Assembly (NCBI GenBank): GCA_021464245.1
Contig: JADCRB010000019.1
Coordinates: forward strand, 2,895,130-2,959,129
Origin: Carallia brachiata
Lineage: Eukaryota; Streptophyta; Magnoliopsida; Malpighiales; Rhizophoraceae
Reading direction: 5' to 3'
DNA length: 64,000 nucleotides
The notes beneath the pieces were generated by a model that saw nothing but the letters and a program-made list of their open reading frames with translations, was not told the DNA's origin and made no database searches. Positions 13,501 to 24,026 of this stretch are shown piece by piece; positions within the stretch are counted from its first letter, which is position 1, and each line of letters opens with the position of its first letter. The position numbers and the translations under genes are program-made.

Positions 13501-13660
13501 TGCTTTTTTTTTTTTTTGACCATCTTTTAGGCTTCTAAAGTAGTCATGATAGAAGCTCCACCTGCCCCTTGAAAACTTTGGCGGTAATAATGCTGTAATT
13601 TGCAATTCTTGGGAATGCTACATTGTGGTCCTCGAAGCTAAGCTGCAAGTAGTTGAAAAG
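7522..13660. other. Long AT-rich spacer without recognisable genes
   Basis: The CLE 3' UTR comes first. The rest is intergenic: open frames here are short, A/T-driven and without known domains. Visible structures are a GTGTTTGG-type foldback segment (10397-10750), a diverged direct duplication built on ATATTTGGTTTAATTTTTAT near 10838 and 10948, and an AAT trinucleotide run near 11380-11402. A dispersed short motif family in TTTAATAATTTAT suggests old transposon remains. Confidence 0.5.
10397..10750. repeat. GTGTTTGG-type foldback element
   Basis: It begins CCTGTTTGGATTAATT and ends CAATTTAAACACACCG, which is approximately inverted. Inside are three or four degenerate copies of a unit containing TCTAAATAATTTATTTT followed by TTTCTC and CACAA, about 60-90 bp apart. 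The composition is the reverse complement of the 5259 and 34074 segments, so it looks like the same family in opposite orientation. Confidence 0.35.
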
Positions 13661-13733
13661 TTGAGAGTGTTAATGTTTCTTAAATTCAAAATACAAAAGC
13701 TCTGGCATTTATCAAATATCTTATACTTCCATC

Positions 13734-14298
13734 CAGGGGCGGATTCAGAAATTGCTCTCAGTGGGAGTCAGAATTTACAACTACTTGTAGAAATATGTGT
13801 GTGTATATATATGTGTGTGTGTGTGTCTGTGTGTATTCATAACATTAATTTTACTTTTTTCCAACACAACAAAGAATAATTTTAAATTCACAATATTCTT
13901 ATTAGAAATGTTCATATAGAATTATAATTTTCAGATTTTAAATGGTTTACAAATTTTGAGTATTGTTTGAAACTTTTTTTTTGCAAAATTTTCGTATTTA
14001 ATAATAATTTTTGGAAAAAAAAAAAGCTCACTTGTTTAATACAAGATAGATACACCTTGCATCAAAATAAAATTTTCTTTTTTTTGATAATTAACCTTAT
14101 TTTTGACATTCATAATTAGTACCTGTTGTGGTCTAAATTACAAAATTTGAGGAAATTTTGTTAAATTTTAAAAATTTGTGGGGACAAACAAAAATTTCTA
14201 GTGGGTGCATACCCCAAAACTCTTAATAGTTATTATAACAAATATTAATCTCAGTGGGGGCAATTGCCCCCACTACTAAGCGTGTACATCCGGCCCTG
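13734..14298. mobile_element. Non-autonomous hAT-type transposon (565 bp)
   Basis: The termini are inverted: CAGGGGCGGATTCAG at the left and the reverse complement of CAGGGCCGGATGTAC at the right. Flanking 8-bp direct repeats CTTCCATC (13726-13733) and CTTCCACC (14299-14306) differ by one base. Eight-base target duplications and CAGGG termini are hallmarks of hAT elements. The interior has a TG/TA microsatellite and GTGGGGGCAATTGCCCCCAC near the right end, and no transposase frame. It must therefore have moved using an enzyme supplied from elsewhere. Confidence 0.75.
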
Positions 14299-14335
14299 CT
14301 TCCACCCTAACATTCAATGAAGGCTCAGTCTAATA

Positions 14336-14427
14336 GAAGTATAAGATATTTGATGAATGCTAGAGTATTAATGTTTCTTGAATTCAACGAACAAAAGCTC
14401 TAGCATTTATCAAATATCTTATACTTC
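14336..14427. other. Near-perfect 30-bp hairpin (miRNA-precursor-like foldback)
   Basis: The left arm (14336-14365) starts GAAGTATAAGATATTTGATG and the right arm (14398-14427) ends its exact reverse complement. The 30-bp stem has one mismatch, which would be a G-U pair in RNA, and the loop is 32 nt. The arms come from the direct-repeat unit described above, one copy being inverted. It could be a small-RNA source or simply a transposon terminal repeat. No promoter or target was identified. Confidence 0.5.
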
Positions 14428-14639
14428 CCCCCTAACCTTCAATAAAGTCTTCGTCTGGTTGTGCTTGGCACAGGTTGCTGATTCTTAACCTTGTCTAGTG
14501 TCATAAGTCTCTAATGCATTAAGAACACGAGCAAATTAAGTTTTTCTTTCTAATATCGACAGACACACATTTACCATTTCTCAGAAGTCATACCTTATAA
14601 ATATGAGAGTTTCGTATTGTGTTTTTTTTTGTTTTTGTT

Positions 14640-15335
14640 ATTTTAATATTGACAGGGCAATGCCTGGTTCAAATGATGTTTCTTGCTGGGACAGAAACGC
14701 TAGTGGTTAGGAGCGAGGTAAGCTTATGGTGGATACCTAGGCACCCAGAGATGACGAACGACATAGTAAGCAACAAAATGCTTCGCAGTTCTTTTGCCTG
14801 ATCGTGGGGGAGGAGATATTCAAACCCCTTATAAACCTTTTTTCAATGCATAAGGCTTCCACACTTGTTTTCAATAAGTGGTTTCCGCGTCTTGAATCCG
14901 TGACCTCTTTTGCATTCTTTGTTTGGAACATTTAAAAATGAATTTAAGAGGGCATCCAATCTTTAGAGATAGAGAAGGTCGTGAACCTTTTCTCTGTCGT
15001 ATGCCTACTTATTTTTTGAATGATTTCCAGTTGTTTTGGTAAACAGAGATGGATTGAGTGCATTGAATGGGCTACTGTTGGGCATGTCTTTGGAACTGCT
15101 TTTTATAAGGCTAAGCCCTTGGAGGATTTCTCTACTTTGTGACAAAAATTTAATTAAACTCCTCTCCCATCTGAAAAGTGAACCTGAAGCTTTGCTTCCT
15201 CCTAGTTTTTCTTTGTGTATGAAGAGGATGGATACTTCCCAGTTCCTACTGCATCAGAGGAGCCTCTACATGTTGACCGTAGTGCTGTTACTTTCACCAG
15301 AAAAGCATCTCTGCCAGAGAAATGCACATTAAATC
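14640..15335 (+). pseudogene. Decayed coding segment of an unidentified protein
   Basis: Two stretches read as compositionally normal protein. Near 15030-15115 one frame gives WIECIEWATVGHVFGTAFYK and ends LEDFSTL at a stop. Near 15205-15335 another frame gives FFVYEEDGYFPVPTASEEPL and then TFTRKASLPEKCTL. Between them one can read a stretch ending KSEPEALLPPS. Mixed charged/hydrophobic composition unlike the AT-rich surroundings suggests former exons, now broken by stops and frame changes. I do not recognise the family. The piece at 14655-14715 after a possible acceptor TTGACAG may belong to it. Confidence 0.35.
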
Positions 15336-15366
15336 GGGTAATAATTTAGTAGAGCACTGTTATATG

Positions 15367-15532
15367 GGTATACAATTTTTATTATATAATTCGGTCATAT
15401 TGTAACAATATACATACTTTTTGCAACAAAAAAATAATGTGTAAATTTTTATTACAAAAAGTATAATTGCTATTGCAAAAAATATGAATATTGTTACAAT
15501 ATAACCGAATCGTTTGATAAAAAAGTATGAGC
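15367..15532. repeat. Miniature inverted-repeat element (foldback, ~165 bp)
   Basis: ATTCGGTCATATTGTAACAA (from 15389) pairs with the inverted TTGTTACAATATAACCGAAT (ending 15510). About 35 of 38 bases match over the inner arms (15389-15426 and 15473-15510), and weaker pairing extends outward to about 15367 and 15532. The interior is A/T-rich with no coding potential. This is the shape of a MITE; the target duplication was not resolved. Confidence 0.5.
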
Positions 15533-16300
15533 ATGAACATTTTCTGAATTTAGTAATGCTACTTCTTGGCTGTTGGCTCTTTTATTTATGTTAATGCCTT
15601 TTTTCATTTTTATATTAATGTAAAAGCTGCCATTAATGTTTGAAGGCAATACTTGCTTGCTAGGAATGCTTTAATTGTTTATGAATTTAAATTTTACCTG
15701 CATCTAATAATTTGATTGGACTGCATTGCTTTTCTAGAGTGACGCTTGGTAAATCTGGTAACCCTATGTAATGTCAAACCTTTGTTACATGGATTTGATA
15801 ACTAGGAATCCTGTAATATATGGTACTTGGCGAAACTATGGTGGTGTCCCCCTATTGCAATTGTTCTGGGATTCTGAAGAATGTTGACATCAGCTGGAAA
15901 ATCAAATGTACATAGGGAGCCATAAGAAAAGGAGTATTTCTATGTGTATATTTGTTATTTATTAATTAATTTATTTTGTTAAATACATGGCTACTTGGTT
16001 TGAATCCTGATCTGATATTGGTTGAAGGTTGTCGTTTGTTTGACTCATTGGTGGCAGGAGAACTTGTTGTCAATATCTATAAAAACAGGGTGGGCTTGGA
16101 ATTTAACCCCATAGACAGTTTTAAGTAAGAGAATCCACTTTGATTAGCGTAGCTGAAAAGCAATGGACTGCTGTTGAAGCAAGGACTGCCATGTTGCTGT
16201 TGTCTCCACTTAGTATAATGGCATCCTCCTGATAAAATATTATGCTTTATTTTGGACTGCACACATGGATAAAGTTGTAAATTGCTTCCTTCGCTTCTAC

Positions 16301-16307
16301 TATAAAT
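16301..16307 (+). promoter_or_regulatory. TATA box of intact CYP81 gene
   Basis: TATAAAT lies 81 bp before the ATG at 16388. Normal spacing would place the transcription start near 16330, inside the dyad described next. Confidence 0.5.
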
Positions 16308-16310
16308 GAA

Positions 16311-16356
16311 CTCAACTGAAATCTGTTAGTTGTGAACATTTCAGATTTCAGTTGAG
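16311..16356 (+). promoter_or_regulatory. Perfect 15-bp dyad over the CYP81 transcription start
   Basis: CTCAACTGAAATCTG (16311-16325) is followed after 16 bases by its exact reverse complement CAGATTTCAGTTGAG (16342-16356). It sits just after the TATA box and 31 bp before the start codon. If both arms are transcribed the leader would carry a stable hairpin; otherwise it is a symmetric DNA site around the start. Any regulatory role is inference. Confidence 0.5.
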
Positions 16357-16387
16357 AGCTAGGATAGACAATAATCTGTCTTAGGCC

Positions 16388-18747
16388 ATGGCAACCATGA
16401 GCTATTATCTTGCTTTCCTCTTCTCAGTTGTTCTTTTCATCAAACTTCTATTCCATCATACCAAAAATCTGCCACCAACTCCTTTCTCTCTTCCAATAAT
16501 TGGTCACCTCCACCTTCTCAGGCTACCGCTCCACCGAGCACTAGAAACTCTGTTGTCCAAATATGGACCAATACTTTCCCTTCGATTCGGATCCCTACCC
16601 ATGCTTGTTTTATCTTCTCCCTCAGCCGTTGAAGAATGCTTCACCAAGAATGATGTGATATTTGCAAATCGCCCTCGATCTTTACATTTAGGTCCTTTGA
16701 GTTACAACTATACCACATTTGTGTTTGCTCCATATGGCCATCTTTGGCGAACAGTCAGGCGCTTTGCTGTCTTGGAAATGCTCTCTCAGAACAGCCTCCA
16801 AAAGTCTTGTGCTATCCGCAATGAAGAAGTTTTTAGCCTTCTCCGCATATTGTCTAAGGTTTCCAATAGTCGAACAAAAATTGTTGACTTGAATTACTTT
16901 CTCACACTGTTTTCAATCAATATAAATATGAGGATGGCTGCTGGAAAGAAGTGTGTTGAAGATGAGGATGCAAATGTGGATTTGGGGAAGCAATACCTTG
17001 TGAAATTCAAAGAGTTGTTTCTTGCAACTTTGCCAATGGATTTAAATGAATTTTTTCCAGTTTTGAGATGGGTTGATTATAATGGGGTAAAGAAGAATGT
17101 AATTGAGTTGCAGAGGAAGAGGGATGAATTTTTGCAGGATTTGGTAGATGGTGTTCGACGAGAAAAAACAAGTTCCCATTCAACCACCCTCACCGCTGTG
17201 GGGAATAGAACAGTGATTGAAAGTCTACTGTCCCTGCAAGAATCAGAACCTGAATTCTACTCCGATGATATTATCAAGGGTATCATACTGGTAAGCAGTT
17301 TGTAGATAACTTGTTTATGTGATGTTTGACTACCTTTTCGTTTGTTGCATAATTGGATTACAATAGATCTTCTTCTGTTTATGTTTATTGCTAATTGAGC
17401 ATGTAGGGATCCTACCTAAAAGAAGATTTTCTTATGCTTATTTGACATCACTCTTGTTTTGACCAATGGAAAATTTTGTAACAATTATAACTGCTCTGCT
17501 GATTAATGCTGTAGGATTTTTTTTTCACTGAAAAAAGAAAGCATTTTTTTGTTATTACATAGAGTTTGAAAATCAATTCGCTTGAGTATCTTTACAGAGG
17601 CTGGAAGAACCGATATACTATGATGCTTAATCAAAATTTCTCTCAATATTGAAGAAATTGCTGGGGATCCATGAATAAAATTATATAGTTAGATGGAGTT
17701 GGAAAAATTCATATTGCAATAAAATATTTTCTAGTTCATTTTATACACGTACAATCAGATTTCTCATTGATCTGCTCTTAGGACATTTTGTGAATTTCCA
17801 ATGTATGGAAAATTTTGACACCTATTTCTTTACTCAATTTGGTTCATTGTAGTTGTAATGCTGTTTGCTGCATAAACTACAGCATGGATATACGATTACG
17901 ATTATAAATGCAGAGTATTGGGTGTTATTGAATTTTTAGACTATGCATTTTTGTTATGAACTCAATCTTTTGATGGTCATTGGTAGCATCACGAATAACG
18001 TGTTTCGCCTTTCTGTAAGGCTTTATCGTTCGGCTTTGATTTGCAATTGGAAAATTTTGATGTTCCTATCCAATGTTTCTAATGCTCATTAAGACTCAGA
18101 CTAATTAACTTGAATGTCCTCTTGTTCAGATAATGTTTATTGCAGGAACAGATACGTCAGCTATTACCATGGAATGGGCTATGTCACTTCTCCTGAATCA
18201 TATGGAGGAACTGCACAAGGTAAGAGCAGAGATTGACAGCCAAGTAGGCCATGTCCGCCTGGTAGATGAATCGGATCTTCCAAAGCTTCCGTACCTCCGC
18301 TGTGTAGTCAACGAGACCCTTCGGTTGTATCCTGCAGTGCCACTTTTATTGCCTCATTATTCGTCTCAGGACTGCACCGTTGGGGGATACAATGTGCCGC
18401 GAGGCACGATTCTGATGGTGAACGCTTGGGCCATGCACAGGGATCCCAAGTTGTGGGAGGAGCCAACCAGGTTCAAGCCAGAGAGATTTCTTGGTATGCA
18501 AGGAAAAAGAGAAGAATGTTTGAGATTTATTCCATTTGGAATAGGTAGAAGGGCTTGTCCAGGTGCTAACATGGGTTTGCGGACAGTAATGTTGGCAGTG
18601 GCGGCTCTCATTCAGTGCTTTGATTGGGATAGAGTTGGGCAGGAAATGGTGGACATGAGCCAGCGTGATGGACTCACTCTGCTTAGGGCCAAGCCCCTGG
18701 AAGCAATCTGCAGCCCACGCCATTCCCTGACTAGCCTCTATTCCTAA
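16388..18747 (+). CDS. Cytochrome P450, CYP81 family (506 aa, 2 exons)
   Basis: This is an ER-anchored haem-thiolate monooxygenase. CYP81 members hydroxylate or bridge phenolics (isoflavones, lignans) and indolic defence compounds; the substrate here cannot be told. Exon 1 is 16388-17290 and exon 2 is 18130-18747, with a phase-0 GT-AG intron at the position typical of CYP81. Seen in order: N-terminal membrane anchor, hinge LPPTP (about residues 29-33), WRTVRR in helix C, oxygen-binding AGTDTS (306-311), ETLR (363-366), FKPERF (416-421), and haem loop FGIGRRACPG with Cys about 444. All catalytic motifs are intact and the length is normal. The intron and second exon are partly duplicated downstream at 19.6-21.3 kb, and related dead copies lie at 39.4 and 41.7 kb. 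Confidence 0.93.
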
Positions 18748-19048
18748 CTTACGGCAGTTTTGGACCTTTTTAGTCTCTTACATCATGAATTATGTTTTCG
18801 TGCGCTGTATAATTTAAGAGGTCTTTTAAGTTTTAAGGTTGCAGCTTGCAATTACATACACTGTATATATTTCATGCGCTGTCCTTTTTTGTTGTCAATA
18901 TCTTGTGTAAACTGTAAAGTGGAAGTTCCAATTATGAGTTTATAGAAAAAAGAAAAAAGAAAAAAGAAAAAAGAAAAAGGAAATGTATTTCCAAAATATA
19001 CTAAATGGTATACACTTTGAAAAGATCATCCATGAGCTTAAACATGTT

Positions 19049-19080
<32 letters not shown>

Positions 19081-19630
19081 TTTCCAACTTGGAACAATGG
19101 ATAAATTAGTGGACTATAAAGTATAAAAACTGTTTCTTCTTTCTGCTGGAACCTTTGCCTTTTTTTCGTCTTCTTTTTTTCGTTGCTATCATCAAACATC
19201 CAGCTGCTTAATCGAAACAAAGCAAAGAAATTATGTAAAATTAGGCTAATATACTTCATGAAATGTTGATAATCTAATGTCAAACTAAACATCCAAATAA
19301 TAAATGGAAAAAAGATACATAGACAGAATGACGTCATATACAATAAAAAAATATTTTTTTTGAAAAAACATGCATAACGAAAGGGCTCGAGTTGTCACTT
19401 TTTCACTTGACATTCCTAGATAGAGGGCCACATGTTTGGCCTACATAACGAAATCATTTAGCAAAGTTGACTTGATGGAAACCGATAAATTTCCATTCTG
19501 AGATATAAATAAGGCGGGCCAATGACAATGAAAACATGATCTAGTATTATAACGAATGCTGTCAAACTGGTCATTGATTTCACTCCTACCGTAGTCCTAT
19601 AAAGGCGAAACAATGGTGAGCCATTGGCTA
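18748..19630. other. 3' flank of CYP81 gene with simple repeats
   Basis: The CYP81 3' UTR is followed by an AAAAAAG-type run near 18945-18980 and an AT microsatellite near 19050-19076. The block GATCATCCATGAGCTTAAAC...TTCCAACTTGGAACAATG...GTGGACTATAAAGTATA (19022-19135) recurs downstream near 21714-21815 and in part near 27112. No gene was seen. Confidence 0.5.
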
Positions 19631-19639
19631 TGTACCTTT

Positions 19640-21310
19640 GATTGTAAGTGACAAATTGGGCACTGGGGTCGAATCTGAGTCAAATTGTTTTGGATCTTGT
19701 GACATTAGTTTTAGATGGAATTGGAATGTATTATATTGCAATAAAATATCCTCTAGTTCATTTCATGCCCTTAGAACTGACCTTTCTCATTGTCTGCTCT
19801 CAGCACATTTTTTTGACTGAATTTCTGATGTATTGAAAATTTTAACTCCTATTTCTTTACTGAATTCGGTTCATTGTAGTTGTAATTTATTTGCTGCATA
19901 AACTGCAATCCACACGATTACAATTATAAAAGCAGAGTATTGTGCACTATTGAATATGTAGACTACGCATTTTTGTTAGGAACTCAATCTTTTGATGGTT
20001 ATTGGTAGCAACATGAGTAACATGTTTCACCTTTGTGTAAGGCTCCATCAATCGGATTTAATTTGCAATTAGAAAACTGTGACGTTCCTATCTAATTTTT
20101 AATGCTTTTATATGTGCATTTGATACATAGTATAATTTAGGACAATATAAGATATGTTAATCTTATCTCATTATATAGATTATAGAATATAAGTAGTCTA
20201 TCATATACTATCTTACAGTATACTATTTACTGAATGCACCTTGAAAACTTAGACTAACTAACTCGAATGTCCTTTGTTTAGAAAATGTTTATTGCAGGAA
20301 CAAATACATGAACTATTACCATGGAATGGACTATGTCGCTTCTCCTGAATCATATGGAGGAACTGCGCAAGGTAAGAGCAGAGATTGACGGCCAAGTAGG
20401 CCAGGGACCGCTTGGTAGATGAATCAGATCTTCCAAAGCTTCCGTATCTCTGTTGAAGCATATTGCTGCCACTTTGCATTGTAGCCGCAATTGGCTTTTT
20501 TTGTTTCAATATTTCTTTCAAAGTTTGAATGTCAGTCATGGTAATCGGGTTAGAATCTGCTAGAGCAGATCAGTTGAAATAGTTATCCACTTTATTTTGA
20601 GTGTAACGGCTCTCTAGAGCTTAGTTTGGATTTGTTTTTAGCTAACTTGTTAAGATATGCTTGGTCATATCTTTTTGTTACCTATTGCCCTGGTTGAATT
20701 TGAATTTGAATTTGAATTTGCAAAAAACTATAACTATAATATAATTAATGAAATTAAAAGAGAAAAAGAGATAACATCCATTTAAGTTTTAAATTTTTAT
20801 AAATTTTTATAATTGAGTTATAAATTTTTTAACTTTTTCAATTGAGTCTTATATTTTTTATATTTTTTATAATCTAATTTTTCTATTAATTTGACCAACA
20901 AAAATATATTTGACATAACAGATCTGAAAGATATTTGATTTAATAGTCAAATATCTTTTTAACAGTTAAACAGATAAAATGATTCATTTATATAAAATTT
21001 AAAAAGTATATAACTCAAATAAAAAATAAAAAGTCAAAAGTTCAATTTTACAAATTTATAAAAATTTAAAATTTAAATAAATATTATCTCAAAAAAAATT
21101 TTTTTGTTAAAAAAGGTCAGTTGTTACCGTCAATGATTGCCTCAAACCCCAAATGATTAATTGTTGGCAGCGCTTATTCGGTGCTTTGGTTGGGAAAAAG
21201 TTGGGCCGGAAATGGTGGACATGAGACTGCGTGAAGGACTCACTCTGCTCAAGGCTAAGCCCCGCGGAAGCAACCTGCTGCCCACGCCATTCCCTGACTA
21301 GCCTCTATTC
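19640..21310 (+). pseudogene. Truncated CYP81 pseudogene (tandem partial copy)
   Basis: From about 19700 the sequence matches the intron of the intact CYP81 gene (for example TTCATTGTAGTTGTAAT and ATATTGCAATAAAATAT). From 20282 to about 20455 it matches the start of exon 2, including AATCATATGGAGGAACTG. The oxygen-binding motif has a stop codon (GTNT then TGA), and a frameshift follows at CAGGGACCGC. Exon 2 then breaks off. About 700 bp of unrelated AT-rich DNA replaces the middle of the exon. The exon's last 140 bp returns at 21165-21305 (RCFGWEKVGPEMVDMRLREG) with another frameshift near CCCCGCGGAAGC. No exon 1 copy was found. It cannot encode an enzyme. Confidence 0.85.
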
Positions 21311-21713
21311 CTAGCTTTGGTAGTTTAGAGTTTAGACGTTTTCAGTCTCTAACATCATTGATTGTGTTTTCGTTCACCGCACGATTGAGGGTGCCTTTAA
21401 GTTTTTTTTTTTAAACATAAAAAATCATTATATTAATATCATTTGAAATTATACACAAATACAATACAAAAATATCGAAAAGACTTGCAACAAGTAAGAA
21501 TACAATATGACTAAATTCATCATGACTAATATAATCAAATAGGCGATTTACTAACATTGCAATTACATACACTTTATATAATTGATGCACTTTCCTTGTG
21601 TTATGTAAATATTGTGAGTAAAGTGGAAGTTCCAATAATGGGTTAAAAAAATAAAAAAAAAAAAGAGAAAAAAATTCCATTCCAAAAATGTACTAAGTGG
21701 CATGTACTTTGAG

Positions 21714-21960
21714 ATGATCATCCATGAGCTTAAGCATGTTTTTTTTTTTTTCTTGTTAAAAAAAAATTATAATTTCCAACTTGGAACAATGTTTAAATTA
21801 GTGGACTATAAAGTATAATAAATTGTTACTTGTATATTTGCATTTTTTTTTTCCCTATCATCTACGCACAGGGATGTGTCTCATTGGCAATTTTTTTTTT
21901 TTTTCTGAGCAACGTCTCATTGGCAAGTTGGTCCCGCCCTGGATAAGGATCCACCCGCCT
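21714..21960. repeat. Second copy of CYP81 3'-flank block
   Basis: GATCATCCATGAGCTTAAGC and TTCCAACTTGGAACAATG, then GTGGACTATAAAGTATAAT, repeat the 19022-19135 block in the same order. The extension CGCACAGGGATGTGTCTCAT and ATAAGGATCCAC also matches 27185-27240. This shows that the duplicated unit included downstream flank as well as P450 sequence. Confidence 0.65.
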
Positions 21961-22250
21961 AACAGGGCAAATCTAGACCTAAAGGACTAGGCATGGAAGG
22001 CAGGCAAGGAACCTAGCTAAGGTTAGAAAAGGAAAGTAAGCCCGAAAGTGGGGCAAACGGTGAATACTGGCCAAAAAAATTCTGCAACAAATGCTATAAC
22101 TTTATCATGATCTAAGTGATAAAAAGCTTTGATCCTCTTAAGTAAAGTTTTAAATTCGATTCTTGTATACAGAGAAAACGATACTGAAAAAGCCACCTCT
22201 AATAAAGAGTCCGATAGATATTTGAACTAGATTAATCGAAACTTAGTGAG
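21961..22250. other. Unassigned spacer before the copia insertion
   Basis: It contains no gene. GATCTAAGTGATAAAAAGCT and TTAAATTCGATTCTTG resemble generic plant dispersed-repeat text, but I cannot assign a family. Confidence 0.3.
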
Positions 22251-22255
22251 CTTCC
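22251..22255. repeat. Left 5-bp target-site duplication (CTTCC) of copia element
   Basis: CTTCC at 22251-22255 is repeated exactly at 26999-27003, flanking the two LTRs. Five bases is the normal duplication for Ty1/copia integrase. It shows that the element's two ends belong to one insertion. Confidence 0.85.
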
Positions 22256-22467
22256 TGTAAAATTAGATAGCAGAGAAAGCTCAAATATTCTCATTGACAA
22301 TGATCAAAATATATACAGATGGGTGAGTAAATTACATGATTTACTAAATCTGCTAAATAAGGAAAAAAAATATAAACCTAATAAAGAAAAGATTTACAAA
22401 TATCCTGAAGATAATTCTAAATCAAATCGTAGAGATTGAGAATGAGATTGACATAATATTTCCAATA
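22256..22467 (-). repeat. 3' LTR of copia element
   Basis: It spans 212 bp and matches 26787-26998 at every position I compared. On the plus strand it starts TGTAAAATTAG and ends TTTCCAATA. The boundary is fixed by the duplication CTTCC on one side and the purine tract on the other. Confidence 0.9.
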
Positions 22468-22478
22468 TCCTCCCTCAA
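22468..22478 (-). other. Polypurine tract of copia element
   Basis: On the minus strand TTGAGGGAGGA directly precedes the 3' LTR, the position from which plus-strand DNA synthesis is primed. Its exact abutment supports placing the LTR start at TATTGG rather than at the inner TGGAAAT. Confidence 0.7.
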
Positions 22479-24026
22479 GTTGGAGCATGAAGATCACGAA
22501 TGCCCAACTTGCATAGAAGAAAGAGGAAGCGATCCCGTCCTAATGCCTTTGTAAACAGATCAGCTAATTGATGTTCAGTAGGCACGTAGTGTGTGAGAAT
22601 TTCATTTTTCTGCAATCGTTCTCGGATAAAATGACAATCAATCTCGATATGTTTAGTCCGCTCATGAAAAACTGGATTAGCAGCAATATGTAAGGCTGAT
22701 TGATTGTCACAATAGAGGGACATGGGTTGCAGATGTCGAATAGTAAGGTCAGCAAGTAAACCCCGCAGCCAAATTCACTTGTTGTCGAGGCCATGGAGCG
22801 ATACTCAGCTTCGGCAGAAGAACGAGAAACCGTGGATTGCTTCTTAGATTTCCAAGTGATGGGAGCATCTCCAAGAAAAATGAAGTATCCAGTGATGGAT
22901 CTCCTAGTCATTGGGCAACCAGCCCAATCTGCATCACAATATGCCTTAATATGAAAATCACTAGCAGATGGAAAGAAAATTCCTTGGCCAGGAGAATTCT
23001 TCAAATAACGGAGGATATGGAATGCAGCATCGAGATGTGGTTGACAAGGCTTGTGCATGAACTGACTAAGAATCTGGACGGCATATGTGATATCAGGCCG
23101 CGTAACAGTGAGATAAATAAGACGACCAATCAGCCGACGATATTGGCTGGGATCCTTCAAAGGGTCTCCACATTCAGAAGACAAATGATGTTGTTGCTGA
23201 ATAGGGAATAATGCAGGCTTACAACCTAACATGCCAGTTTCCTCCAAAATATCAAGCGCATATTTTCGTTGGCAAAGCATGATGCCTTTTTGGGAACGGG
23301 CTATTTCTAAACCCAAAAAATATTTAAGATTGCCAAGATCCTTGATAAGAAAATTTGCGTGAAGATATTTCTTGAGTTGCTGAATCTGGAGAGCATTATT
23401 ACCGGAAATGACCATATCATCAACATAAAGTAAAAGAGCCAGAAAACAAGTACCTCGGATAAAGGTAAATAAAGAATGATCATGCTGGGATTGTACAAAT
23501 CCAAAGTGTCGCAAGGTAGTAGAGAATTTGTTAAACCATTGTCGAGAAGTTTGTTTCAAGCCGTATAAGGATTTATGGAGTCGACAAACACGACTATCTC
23601 TTGGAGAGATGTAGCCAGGAGGTGGTGACATATAGACTTCCTCATGTAAGTCACCATGAAGAAATGCATTGTTGACATCCAATTGATGTAATTCCCAATT
23701 CTTTGATGCGGCAATGGCCAAGAGACATCGAACAGTGGCTAACTTTGCAACTGGCGCAAATGTTTCTGTATAATCCAAGCCTTCAATCTGTGTATAGCCT
23801 TTTGCCACTAATCGTGCTTTGTACTGTTCAACAGAACCATCAGCCTTATATTTGATTTTGAAAACCCATCGAGAACCAATGGCTTTCTTTCCAACAGGTA
23901 ATGGTTCCAAGGTCCAAGTATGATTCTTTTCAAGAGCAGAAATCTCCTGTTTCATGGCATCACACCACTTGGGATCCTGAACAGCCTGTGAAAAGGACTT
24001 AGGCTCACTGTGAGAGGATATGGTTG
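22475..24026 (-). pseudogene. Copia reverse transcriptase-RNase H, frameshifted
   Basis: This is the second half of the retrotransposon polyprotein. An open stretch from 23955 down to about 22760 carries the RT domain with the catalytic YVDD box (YVDDMVIS), KLATVRCLLAIA and HQLDVNNAFLHG. It then carries the RNase H start AYCDADWAG and SSAEAEYRSMA. Just after this, near 22755-22765, a small deletion shifts the frame. The RNase H end ([20 protein letters not shown], then HIEIDCHF) continues in another frame to a stop at 22475. At its N-terminal side it is cut off from gag-integrase by a second frame break near 24030. It is non-functional as a single polyprotein. Confidence 0.9.

Larger units (their letters stand above)
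13668..14457. repeat. Direct repeat pair, left copy interrupted by hAT element
   Basis: The text GTTAATGTTTCTTAAATTC...GCATTTATCAAATATCTTATACTTCC at 13668-13730 recurs almost unchanged at 14365-14430. The left copy's continuation (CCCTAACATTCAATGAAGGCT, 14305 on) matches what follows the right copy (14430 on). Thus the left copy was one unit that was later split by the 13734-14298 insertion. Between the copies lies an inverted piece forming the hairpin at 14336-14427. Function is unknown. Confidence 0.6.

Noticed and set aside
14655..14720. Possible P450 I-helix (MMFLAGTET) fragment
   Set aside because: Only six residues resemble the motif, and no other P450 text is nearby in any frame.
18346..18723. 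Minus-strand 125-aa frame in CYP81 exon 2
   Set aside because: Antisense of strongly conserved P450 codons, with no domain of its own.
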